Positions 1 through 5,917 are shown, counted from the stretch's first letter. The stretch: DNA of 5,922 nt from an uncultured Coriobacteriaceae bacterium (GCA_902783515.1 CACZRK010000137.1:1-5922), one strand, 5' to 3'. Translations and numbers: made by a program. The notes: generated by a model not told the origin, from the sequence alone.

Positions 1-24
1 ATTCTAGGGCTTCCGGACCGCGCG

Positions 25-56
25 CGGGCGGGAGGGGGCATGCCCCCTCCCGCCCG
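25..56. terminator. GC-rich perfect palindrome, probable intrinsic terminator of an upstream gene
   Basis: The 32 bases form a perfect inverted repeat with the centre between 40 and 41; the left arm contains GGGCGGGAGGGGG and the right arm its exact complement. As RNA it would give a stem of about 14 bp closed by a four-base loop (39-42). It is followed by a short pyrimidine-rich tail (GTCTCTT, 56-62), which is a weak U-tract. The most likely role is an intrinsic terminator for a gene ending to the left of the window. Being symmetric, it could serve either strand. It lies abnormally close to the first trkA reading frame. Confidence 0.6.
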
Positions 57-71
57 TCTCTTACACCACTT

Positions 72-476
72 CTCGGCGCACTACCGTTCGGCGCGTCGCT
101 GGCGAGCTCGCTGTCGCGCGCCGGGCGCCAGGTGTGCGTCGTGGACATGGACCAGGCGTCGTTCGGTCGCCTGAGCGCGGACTTTGACGGCGAGACAGTC
201 ACGGGCAGCGGCACGAACGTGTCGGTGCTGGAGGGTTGCGGCGTTGCGGACGCCTCGACCGTGGTCGCGGCTACCGACCGCGACACGGTGAACGTCCTGA
301 TCGGCGAGATGGCAAGCGACATCTACGGCGTCGCGCACGTCTACGCGCGCGTGGACGACGAGGCGCTCGTCGCCATTGCGGAGGACCACAGCGTCGAGAC
401 GATCTGCCCGCACCTGCTGTGCGCCCTGGAGTTCTACCGGCTGGCTGGTCTGAGCTCGGGGGTGAGCGCGCAATGA
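72..476 (+). CDS. trkA: TrkA-family potassium uptake protein, Rossmann (RCK_N) domain only; 5' end incomplete
   Basis: This is a cytoplasmic NAD(H)-binding regulatory subunit of a Trk potassium uptake system, expected to sit under the TrkH pore. TrkA similarity starts around codon 72 with LLGALPFGASLASSLSRAG, which fits the beta1/glycine-loop/alpha-A part of RCK_N domains. Next come the VVDMD acidic end of beta2, the GSGTNVSVLEGCGVADA block, VVAATDRDTVN and YARVDDE, all in family order. It ends with a short tail and has no RCK_C domain. In the glycine loop the central Gly is replaced (GALPFG). The frame is open leftward to position 3 but contains no ATG, GTG or TTG before the GTG at 132. A start at 132 would give 114 residues lacking beta1 and the nucleotide loop. 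The 5' end therefore looks lost or displaced by the palindrome-containing segment. Its stop overlaps the next start by 4 nt (ATGA), indicating translational coupling. The family is clear; whether the gene is intact is not. Confidence 0.8.
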   Translation, partial: LGALPFGASLASSLSRAGRQVCVVDMDQASFGRLSADFDGETVTGSGTNVSVLEGCGVADASTVVAATDRDTVNVLIGEMASDIYGVAHVYARVDDEALVAIAEDHSVETICPHLLCALEFYRLAGLSSGVSAQ

Positions 477-1000
477 GGGTGGCGGTGGTCGGCGGCAGGT
501 CGCGCGTGGACTACCTGATAGAGACGCTTCGGCGCGATGGGCATGAGGTCGTGGCGATCAACGACGACAGGGCGTACTGCGAGTACCTGTCCAACCGCCA
601 TGACGTCCCTGTGACCTGGGGCAACGGCACGAAGCGCTTCGTGTTGGAGGACGCGGGGATAGAGGGCTTTGACATCATCGTCGCGATGACGGGCAGCGAC
701 GCGGACAACCTCGTGATCTGCCAGCTCGCGCAGCGCTTCTTCCACGTGGGCTTCCAGATCTGCATGGTCTCGGACCCACGCAACGTGGAGGTGTTCCGTC
801 GGCTCGGCGCCTCGGCGGTCATCAGCGGCACGTCGATGCTGACCGAGGTGGTGCAGGAGGTCCTGCTGGACGCCCCGGCTCGCGTTGGCCGGCCTCGTCC
901 AGGTTCGACGGGCGCTATGCGGCAGATCTCGGACTCGGCCGATGACGGTGCGCGCACGTGGCAGGGCACGAGCTCGTTTCATCGCATCGGGAGGCGCTAG
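473..1000 (+). CDS. trkA: Second TrkA-family potassium uptake protein (RCK_N-like), 175 aa
   Basis: This is a second stand-alone TrkA-type regulatory subunit, probably partnering the first one and TrkH at the inner face of the membrane. Residues 1-8 form the first beta strand and the start of the loop (MRVAVVGG), followed by RSRVDYL where a canonical GxGxxG would be, so the second and third glycines are missing. Family blocks follow: HEVVAINDD (24-32), GNGTKRFVLEDAGIEGFD (50-67), IIVAMTGSDADN (68-79), ICMVSDPRNVEVFRRLGASAVIS (96-118). The N-terminal half is conserved, but from about residue 135 there is a polar, Arg/Gly/Ser-rich tail instead of an RCK_C domain. The ATG at 473 overlaps the previous stop and has a GGGGGTGAG purine tract about 7 nt upstream, which supports this start over longer in-frame options. 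TrkH starts 3 nt after its stop. Nucleotide binding is uncertain given the altered loop. Confidence 0.88.
   Translation: MRVAVVGGRSRVDYLIETLRRDGHEVVAINDDRAYCEYLSNRHDVPVTWGNGTKRFVLEDAGIEGFDIIVAMTGSDADNLVICQLAQRFFHVGFQICMVSDPRNVEVFRRLGASAVISGTSMLTEVVQEVLLDAPARVGRPRPGSTGAMRQISDSADDGARTWQGTSSFHRIGRR
989..994 (+). promoter_or_regulatory. Shine-Dalgarno site of trkH
   Basis: GGGAGG lies 9 nt upstream of the ATG at 1004. It decides in favour of this start: the alternative in-frame ATG at 1211, which would give a conventional TrkH length, has no purine-rich site before it. Confidence 0.7.
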
Positions 1001-1003
1001 GCC

Positions 1004-2665
1004 ATGCGACGCGATCGATCGTCCGCCACGCGTTCCGCATGCCTGTCGCGCCTGGCGCGCTTGTTGGGCTCGTTTCGCACCACGCGCCTTGCCCGTCTGG
1101 CGTCACCGCTCGCCCCGGCGCCCGCGCCTCGCGCGCCTCTCGCATCGCCGCTGGCGGGCCTGCCTGTCTTGGGGGGCGTCGACGCGCCCGACGACTGCCT
1201 CGCGCGCACGATGGCCCACTACGTGGGGCTCTCGACGATCTTCGTCGGCGCGATCGAGCTGATACCGCTCGCGGCGATCCCGATCGGCCGCTGGGAGCGG
1301 ACGTTCGCGCCGTGCTTCATCTTTCCGGGCCTGTGTGCGATGGCCGCGGGCTACCTGCTGTACTTTCTGTGGGGACGCGGCCTGGCGACGCGTCAGCTCG
1401 GCCGACGCGAGGCGAGCGCGTGCGCGCTGGTGGTCTGGCTTGTCGCGATCGCGGTGTATGCGGTGCCGTTTGTCGCTGCCGGTTTGCTCGACCCCTTCCA
1501 GGCGATCTTCGAGTCTACGAGCGGCCTGACGACCACGGGGCTCAGTGTGATGGACGTGGACGCCTGCCCGCGGGTGTTTCTGCTGCACCGCAGCCTCATG
1601 CACTACTTTGGCGGCGTCGGCCTCGTGCTGGTGCTCACGAGTCTGCTCAGGCCCGGCGGCGGCCTGCGCGTCTTTGACGTGGAGGGACACGCGGACCGGC
1701 TCCTGCCGGGGACGACGGCCACGGCGCGTGTGATCCTCATCCTGTACACCTCGCTCATCGCCGTGGGGGCGCTTGCGTACCGCGCGTGCGGCATGCCGGC
1801 CTTCGACGCGGTCAACATGGCGATCTCGGCTGTCTCCACCGGCGGATTCGCGGTGCATGCGTCCAGCATCGCCTCCTACGGGAGTCTGCCCGTGGAGATC
1901 GTCTCGATCGTTCTCATGCTCGCGGGCGCCACGAGCTTTGCGCTGAACTTCGCTCTCGTGCGTGGAGACTTTCGGGCGTTCTTCCGGCACGTGGAGACCG
2001 GCTGCCTGTATGGGATCATCCTGGCTGCCACGGTCGCCATGACCGCGTGCCTGCTCGCGAGCGGCCAGGTGAGCGGTGTGGCGGACGCCGCGCGCATCGC
2101 CTTGTTTCAGACGGTCGCGATCATTACCACCACGGGCTTCCAGACCATCCCGAGTCTTGCCGTGCTGCCCGCGAGCGCCCTGTTCGTGGCCATCCTGCTC
2201 ATGTTCGTCGGGGCGGAGGCGGGCTCCACTTCTGGCGGCATCAAAGTGTACCGCGCCGTGCTTGCGACGCTCGGCGTGGTCAGCACGCTGCGGGAGCGGT
2301 ATGGGCGCGTGCGCGCGGTCCGCAGCGTGAAGGTGAGCCGCTATGGTCGGCGCGTCGCGTGCACGCGCGAGGAGATGGACGACGCGATGGCGTTTGTGCT
2401 CGTCTACGTGCTTGTGTTCGCGGCCGGGTGCTTCGTGTTCGCGCTGTGCGGCGCGGACGTTCGCGACGCCGTGTTTGACTTCGCGTCGTGCCTGGGCAAC
2501 GTCGGCGTGAGCGTCGGCTTCATCACCGCCTCGTCGGGACCGGTCGTCCTGCTGGTCGGCTCGGTCGCCATGCTGCTGGGGCGTCTGGAGATCATCCCCG
2601 CCTGCATGGGGGCGCTGTGGCTGATCACCGCGCCCAGAGAGAGAAGGAGGGCCTTCCATGCATGA
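1004..2665 (+). CDS. trkH: TrkH-family potassium uptake channel subunit with N-terminal extension
   Basis: This is an integral membrane K+-translocating subunit, 553 residues, of the Trk/Ktr/HKT superfamily with four M1-P-M2 repeats. All four selectivity-filter loops are visible, each with its key glycine: TTTG (176-179), STGGF (278-282), TTTGF (375-379) and LGNVG (497-501). FGGVG at 202-206 and the gate loop GSTSGGIKV (407-415), which closes the pore beneath the filter in TrkH/KtrB, are also present. Hydrophobic segments fill the spaces between. The first 69 residues are unusual: an Arg/Ser-rich stretch (1-35) and an Ala/Pro-rich stretch (36-55) precede the first TrkH-like helix at MAHYVGLSTIFVGAIELIP (70 onward). 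From Met70 the length would be 484 residues, normal for TrkH. The Shine-Dalgarno at 989-994 and the 3-nt gap from trkA support 1004. It overlaps the kinase gene by 8 nt. TrkA proteins encoded just upstream are the expected gating partners. Confidence 0.95.
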   Translation: MRRDRSSATRSACLSRLARLLGSFRTTRLARLASPLAPAPAPRAPLASPLAGLPVLGGVDAPDDCLARTMAHYVGLSTIFVGAIELIPLAAIPIGRWERTFAPCFIFPGLCAMAAGYLLYFLWGRGLATRQLGRREASACALVVWLVAIAVYAVPFVAAGLLDPFQAIFESTSGLTTTGLSVMDVDACPRVFLLHRSLMHYFGGVGLVLVLTSLLRPGGGLRVFDVEGHADRLLPGTTATARVILILYTSLIAVGALAYRACGMPAFDAVNMAISAVSTGGFAVHASSIASYGSLPVEIVSIVLMLAGATSFALNFALVRGDFRAFFRHVETGCLYGIILAATVAMTACLLASGQVSGVADAARIALFQTVAIITTTGFQTIPSLAVLPASALFVAILLMFVGAEAGSTSGGIKVYRAVLATLGVVSTLRERYGRVRAVRSVKVSRYGRRVACTREEMDDAMAFVLVYVLVFAAGCFVFALCGADVRDAVFDFASCLGNVGVSVGFITASSGPVVLLVGSVAMLLGRLEIIPACMGALWLITAPRERRRAFHA

Positions 2666-4205
2666 GGTCACGCGCGATGCCGCGGCCCGCCGCCCGCCCT
2701 GGGGGCTCCTGCGCGCTGCCCTGCGGGCCGCTGGCATCGTCGCCGTGCTCTACGCGGCGGGCATGCTTGCCGTGTACGGCTTTTCGGTGCTCGGGATGCG
2801 GACGCTCATCGGCTTCCCCGTGTTCATCCTGGGGATCATGATCGCGAGCATAGAGACGGACTCCGGCGTGTGGGGAGCCGCGCTCGGCCTGCTCTACCTC
2901 GTGTCCTATGACCTGCTGTTCGCCGCGCCCAAGTATCGCCTCGTAATGGTGAGCAGGACGGACGTCGTCGCGCTCGTGATCTTCATGGTCGTGGCGCTCA
3001 TCATGAACTCGCTCACGCGCCGCATGCGCCTGCAGGCGGAGATCTCCGCGCGCGACGCCGCCGCGATGAGCCTGCTCAACAAGGTGAGCAGCGGGCTCAT
3101 CGACAGCTCCTCGGCCCTGGAGGCCTGCGCCTGTGCGGGGCGCTTCCTGACCACGACGTTCGGGCGGGCCGTGACGGTGCGCTACGGCGAGCCGCCGGCG
3201 ACGGACGCGCTCGCGCACGAGTGCTACGAGCGCAACTACCAGACGGGGTATGGCGAGGTCGGCTCACGCGACGCGTCCGTCCGCTACCTGCCGCTCAGCT
3301 CCAAGGACGGCGTCTACGGCGTGGTGGGCGTCGACTGCGTCGACGGTGATCTGGACGCGACGGGCAGGACGCTTCTGAGTGCCGTGATCACCCAGACCGT
3401 CATCGCCATCGAGCGCAACGAGCTGGAGGAGAAGCGGCAGAGGGCGCAGATCGAGGTGGAGCGCGAGCGCTTTCGTGGCACGCTGCTGCGTGGCGTCTCG
3501 CATGACCTGCGCACGCCGCTCACGAGCATCACGGGCAACGTGGAGTTCCTGCTGTGGAACGCGGGGGCGGATGAGGCGACGCGCCACGAGCTGCTCACCT
3601 CGGTGCTTGAGGACGCGCGGTGGCTGAGTGCGATGGTGGACAACCTGCTGAGCATGACGCGCGTGCAGGACGCCTCCACGCCCCTGGAGAAGTCCCCGGA
3701 GACGGTGGACGACGTCGTGGGGGCCGCGGTGGCGCTGGAGGAGAAGCGCCGTGGCAGCCATGCGCTCACGACGCGACTGCCTGACGAGATCCTGGTCGTG
3801 CCGATGGACGGTCGACTGGTCGAGCAGGTGCTCGTGAACCTGATCGAGAACGCGTTCAAGCACACGCGTCCCGACGCGTCGGTGGAGGTCTCGGCCTGGG
3901 AGCAGGACGGCGTCGCGCACTTCGCGGTGGCTGACGACGGCGGCGGCATGGACGACGCGCGCCTGGAGCGGGTCTTTGATAGCTTTTACACGACGGGGTC
4001 GCGGGCGGATGCCGCGCGGGCTGCGCAGGCGTCACGCCCGGCGGGGGGCGGCAGACGCGGCGTCGGCCTTGGCCTGAGCATCTGTAAGGCGATCGTGGAG
4101 GCGCACGACGGCACGATCACGGCGCGGAATAACGATCGCGGCGGCGCGACGTTCGAGTTCACGCTGCCGATGGAGGGGGACTCCGACGCCAATGGAGACG
4201 AGTGA
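2658..4205 (+). CDS. KdpD-like membrane sensor histidine kinase, short form without the KdpD/Usp N-terminal domains
   Basis: A 515-residue sensor kinase. Four closely spaced transmembrane segments (about 24-46, 49-65, 70-90, 101-119) match the KdpD membrane domain (DUF4118 type), and basic RRMR at 121-124 marks the cytoplasmic side. A GAF-like region follows (about 135-255), then a charged helix and the dimerisation/phosphoacceptor domain with SHDLRTPL, phospho-acceptor His282. The ATPase domain has the N box NLIENAFKH (394-402), G1 box DDGGG (426-430), an F-box FDSFYTT and G2 box GVGLGLS (468-474). E. coli KdpD has about 900 residues with cytoplasmic KdpD and Usp domains in front; these are absent here. 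The ATP lid between the F and G2 boxes is longer than usual, with an Ala/Arg-rich insert (about 449-467). The start at 2658 has AGGAGG (2645-2650) 7 nt upstream. It overlaps trkH by 8 nt and the regulator gene by 14 nt, so it should phosphorylate that regulator. The stimulus (K+, turgor, other) is inferred only. Confidence 0.92.
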   Translation: MHEVTRDAAARRPPWGLLRAALRAAGIVAVLYAAGMLAVYGFSVLGMRTLIGFPVFILGIMIASIETDSGVWGAALGLLYLVSYDLLFAAPKYRLVMVSRTDVVALVIFMVVALIMNSLTRRMRLQAEISARDAAAMSLLNKVSSGLIDSSSALEACACAGRFLTTTFGRAVTVRYGEPPATDALAHECYERNYQTGYGEVGSRDASVRYLPLSSKDGVYGVVGVDCVDGDLDATGRTLLSAVITQTVIAIERNELEEKRQRAQIEVERERFRGTLLRGVSHDLRTPLTSITGNVEFLLWNAGADEATRHELLTSVLEDARWLSAMVDNLLSMTRVQDASTPLEKSPETVDDVVGAAVALEEKRRGSHALTTRLPDEILVVPMDGRLVEQVLVNLIENAFKHTRPDASVEVSAWEQDGVAHFAVADDGGGMDDARLERVFDSFYTTGSRADAARAAQASRPAGGGRRGVGLGLSICKAIVEAHDGTITARNNDRGGATFEFTLPMEGDSDANGDE

Positions 4206-4887
4206 CGACGTCCTGGTTGTGGAGGACGATCCGGGGATCCAGCGCATGCTGCGTCTCGCGCTGCGCTCGCAGGGATACGGCGTCATCGCCGCGCAGACCG
4301 GCGAGGTGGGGCTCTCGCTCGCGCAGGCGAACGCTCCGAGCGTCGTGCTGCTTGACCTGGGGCTGCCCGACTGCGACGGCATCGACCTGCTCGGTCGCCT
4401 CGCGCGGGTGTGCGACGCGCCCGTGATCGTGGTCACGGCGCGCGACCAGGAGAGCCAGAAGGTGAGCGCCCTGGACGCGGGCGCCGTGGACTACGTCGTG
4501 AAGCCGTTCGGGATGGCCGAGCTCATGGCGCGCATCCGCGTGGCCCTGCGCCGTGGCGCGCAGCACCCGGCGCAGGGCGGCGTCTACGAGGCCGACGGCC
4601 TGCGGGTTGACCGCGACGCGCGCACGGTCACGCTGGACGGGGCTGCGCTGCACCTCACGCCGAACGAGTTTGCCCTGCTGACCGTGCTCATCGACAACCG
4701 CGGCAAGGCCCTCACGCATCGGCGGATCCAGCACGAGGTGTGGGGCTATCCCACGACGGACGACTACAAGACGCTGCGCGTGCTCATGGCATCCCTGCGA
4801 CGCAAGCTCGGCGATCGGCCGTCGGATCCGCGGTTCGTGCGCACCGAGGTCGGCGTCGGGTATCGGTTCGTCGGCGGGGGTGCGTGA
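4192..4887 (+). CDS. KdpE/OmpR-family response regulator with winged-helix DNA-binding domain
   Basis: This 231-residue cytoplasmic transcription regulator is the cognate partner of the kinase encoded just upstream, with a 14-nt gene overlap. The receiver domain (about 5-120) shows the acidic pocket E11-D12-D13, the phosphorylatable Asp55 in VVLLDLGLPD, the switch Thr82 in VVTARD and Lys104 in VVKPF. The C-terminal OmpR/PhoB winged helix (about 132-228) reads LTPNEFALL (155-163), GKALTHRRI (171-179), VWG (183-185), LRVLMASLRRKLGD (195-208) and TEVGVGYRF (218-226), closest in wording to KdpE. All catalytic residues are intact and the length is normal. The start ATG at 4192 has a GGAGGGGGA tract about 12 nt upstream, a slightly long spacing consistent with coupled translation. 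Because no kdpFABC is in view, the likely target is the Trk operon itself or genes elsewhere; this is inference. Confidence 0.94.
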   Translation: METSDDVLVVEDDPGIQRMLRLALRSQGYGVIAAQTGEVGLSLAQANAPSVVLLDLGLPDCDGIDLLGRLARVCDAPVIVVTARDQESQKVSALDAGAVDYVVKPFGMAELMARIRVALRRGAQHPAQGGVYEADGLRVDRDARTVTLDGAALHLTPNEFALLTVLIDNRGKALTHRRIQHEVWGYPTTDDYKTLRVLMASLRRKLGDRPSDPRFVRTEVGVGYRFVGGGA

Positions 4888-5059
4888 GGCGCAGTCCGGC
4901 ACCCACGTGCGCGAGCGCATCTCCGTGCGACGCGCGTAGCAGACGTCTCGCGCGGCGCGTGCGCGGGCGCGCGAAGTGTCGTATCGTGTCCGGGTGCGTC
5001 GTTCGCACGTTCGGCTCGCATTGTCATGCAACCCGTCGTTTCCCGAGGTGACCACCATC
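4888..5059. other. Intergenic gap between the response regulator and the LOG gene
   Basis: 172 nt with no supported gene. It contains several GC-rich self-complementary stretches: CGCGCG at 4931-4936 against 4949-4954 with a 12-nt loop that itself contains the palindrome AGACGTCT (4941-4948), and GTGCG at 4994-4998 against CGCAC at 5004-5008. None has a T-run, so no clear intrinsic terminator for the Trk operon is visible. No convincing -35/-10 pair was found. The LOG gene most likely has its own promoter here or is reached by read-through. Confidence 0.5.
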
Positions 5060-5602
5060 ATGCGCGTCTGCGTCTTCTGCTCGTCAAGCACCGGCCTTCC
5101 CGAGGCGTACACGAGCGCCGCCCACGAGCTCGGACGGGCGTTGGCGTCACGCGGGCACGAGCTGGTGTTCGGAGGGTTCGACACCGGCACGATGGGCGAC
5201 GTCGCGCGCGGGTGCGCCGAGGCCGGCGGCCGCGTCTGCGGGATTATCGACGACGGTCTGCGCATCGCCGGCGCGGCCGTGTTCCCGTGCGACCGGCTGA
5301 TCGTGGAGCCGGACCTCGCCCACCGCAAGGCGCGCATGGCGCAGGTGGCCGACGCCTTCGTGACGCTGCCCGGCGGTCTCGGCACCTTTGACGAGTACTT
5401 CAGCATGATGGCGCAGGCCAAGGTGGGCGAGGTGACCGCGCGCATCGTCCTGCTGAACGTCTGCGGCTACTTTGACCCGCTCGTCGCGATGCTGGACCGC
5501 TCGACGCAGACGGGGCTGAACTCCACGGACTGGCGCGACTACGGCGACGTGTTCGTGACGGCCGACGAGGCGCTGGACTACCTGGAGGCGCACGCGCGCT
5601 GA
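5060..5602 (+). CDS. LOG-family Rossmann protein (TIGR00730 type, putative nucleoside 5'-monophosphate phosphoribohydrolase)
   Basis: A 180-residue soluble protein of the 'lysine decarboxylase-like' LOG family; characterised members remove the base from cytokinin ribotides or purine nucleoside monophosphates. The diagnostic motif PGGLGTFDE occupies residues 104-112, and the partner Arg/Lys pair lies in HRKARM (88-93). The N-terminal nucleotide-binding fold starts with RVCVFCSSS (2-10), typical of the family. The internal glycine motif is FGGFDTGTMG (37-46) rather than the more usual GGGxxGLMG. Length is normal. The ATG at 5060 is preceded by GAGGTG (5045-5050) at 9 nt, and family similarity begins there; a possible GTG at 4976 would add 28 unrelated residues. 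It is separated from the Trk operon by 172 nt, so no functional link is implied. The substrate cannot be told from sequence, and older 'lysine decarboxylase' labels for this family are misleading. Confidence 0.9.
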   Translation: MRVCVFCSSSTGLPEAYTSAAHELGRALASRGHELVFGGFDTGTMGDVARGCAEAGGRVCGIIDDGLRIAGAAVFPCDRLIVEPDLAHRKARMAQVADAFVTLPGGLGTFDEYFSMMAQAKVGEVTARIVLLNVCGYFDPLVAMLDRSTQTGLNSTDWRDYGDVFVTADEALDYLEAHAR

Positions 5603-5627
5603 GCGCGTGACGGCGCGCGCGGGGGTT

Positions 5628-5645
5628 GGGGGACGGGAGTCCCCT
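5628..5645 (+). terminator. Small hairpin downstream of the LOG gene, weak terminator candidate
   Basis: GGGGAC (5629-5634) and GTCCCC (5639-5644) flank a GGGA loop, with one extra G-T pair outside (5628/5645). It starts about 25 nt after the LOG stop, where a terminator is expected. It lacks a T-run (CTGCCCTCG follows), so termination would be inefficient or Rho-assisted. Confidence 0.4.
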
Positions 5646-5733
5646 GCCCTCGTGCTCGCCGCGTCCCATGCTCGTGCTGTGCGTGCTGTCCCCTTCCCCG
5701 CACACCCCTCGCAAACAACCATTCTCACCTGCG

Positions 5734-5751
5734 AAAAGTACCTTTTGTACT
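5734..5751. repeat. Nested inverted repeats in AT-rich island, possible operator
   Basis: Two overlapping perfect inverted repeats share bases: AAAAG-TAC-CTTTT (5734-5746) and AGTAC-CTTTT-GTACT (5737-5751). The alternatives are mutually exclusive as hairpins and could equally be a protein-binding dyad. The word RGTACCTT recurs 45 bp downstream at 5782-5789. Function is inferred from position upstream of a gene start. Confidence 0.35.
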
Positions 5752-5790
5752 CTCTTGTGACACACATCGTGCCCACAACTCGGTACCTTG

Positions 5791-5807
5791 CGTTCCCTGC
5801 GGGAGCG
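5791..5807 (+). repeat. Leader hairpin 1
   Basis: CGTTCCC and GGGAGCG pair (one G-T) around a TGC loop, a 7-bp stem that can be lengthened by two wobble pairs. It lies in the presumed untranslated leader of the gene starting at 5918. It could be an RNA element or chance in GC-rich DNA. Confidence 0.3.
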
Positions 5808-5820
5808 TGCGCTCGCCGCC

Positions 5821-5838
5821 CCCATCGGCTACGGTGGG
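5821..5838 (+). repeat. Leader hairpin 2
   Basis: CCCATCG and CGGTGGG pair (one T-G) around a GCTA tetraloop, a 7-bp stem, 13 nt after the previous hairpin. Alternatively, TACGGT at 5830-5835 fits the loose actinobacterial -10 pattern TAnnnT, but no matching -35 is seen. Confidence 0.3.
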
Positions 5839-5903
5839 CGCGTTCACGAACGAGGCGGCACGCCAGGCACGCGGGGGCGTGGCGAGGGCGTGGCCGCAGA
5901 GCG

Positions 5904-5910
5904 AAAGGGG
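5904..5910 (+). promoter_or_regulatory. Shine-Dalgarno site of the gene starting at 5918
   Basis: AAAGGGG ends 7 nt before the ATG at 5918-5920, a standard arrangement. It is the reason for calling that ATG a true start although almost none of the gene is in the window. Confidence 0.55.
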
Positions 5911-5917
5911 ACGCATC

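Larger units (their letters stand above)
5646..5917. other. Intergenic region / probable promoter and leader of the next gene
   Basis: No gene is supported in this stretch; the open frames across it have no family resemblance and no ribosome binding site. The part from about 5705 to 5790 is clearly richer in A and T than the rest of the window, as expected for a promoter or operator region. It contains inverted repeats (5734-5751) and a repeated RGTACCTT word (5737-5744 and 5782-5789). Two short hairpins (5791-5807 and 5821-5838) and the inverted repeat CGTTCACGAACG (about 5841-5852) lie between this island and the next start codon. No -35/-10 pair reaches a convincing match, and I do not recognise a riboswitch. 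Confidence 0.5.

Noticed and set aside
40..174. ATG at 40 as the start of the first gene
   Set aside because: It lies in the centre of the palindrome and reads a different frame (MPPPARLLHHFSAHYRS...) that ends at a TGA near 172-174; it does not yield TrkA sequence.
1103..2737. A 544-codon open frame on the minus strand opposite trkH
   Set aside because: It is a shadow of GC-skewed codon positions in trkH. The translation is Arg/His/Asp-rich low complexity with no family resemblance, while the plus strand encodes a complete TrkH with all filter motifs.
4976..5059. GTG at 4976 as an earlier start for the LOG protein
   Set aside because: The extra 28 residues have no LOG similarity, there is no ribosome binding site before it, and a good GAGGTG site precedes the ATG at 5060.
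4159..5445. A 428-codon minus-strand open frame spanning the regulator and LOG genes
   Set aside because: It crosses two well-supported plus-strand genes and the gap between them, has arginine-rich composition and no recognisable domain; a by-product of high GC.
5725..5766. Minus-strand promoter (GTGTCA, 17-nt spacer, TACTTT)
   Set aside because: Only about half of the consensus bases match, and it would only transcribe antisense to the LOG gene; too weak to annotate.
5841..5852. CGTTCACGAACG as a LexA/SOS box
   Set aside because: The half-sites are in the opposite order to the actinobacterial LexA box (GAAC...GTTC), so it does not fit.
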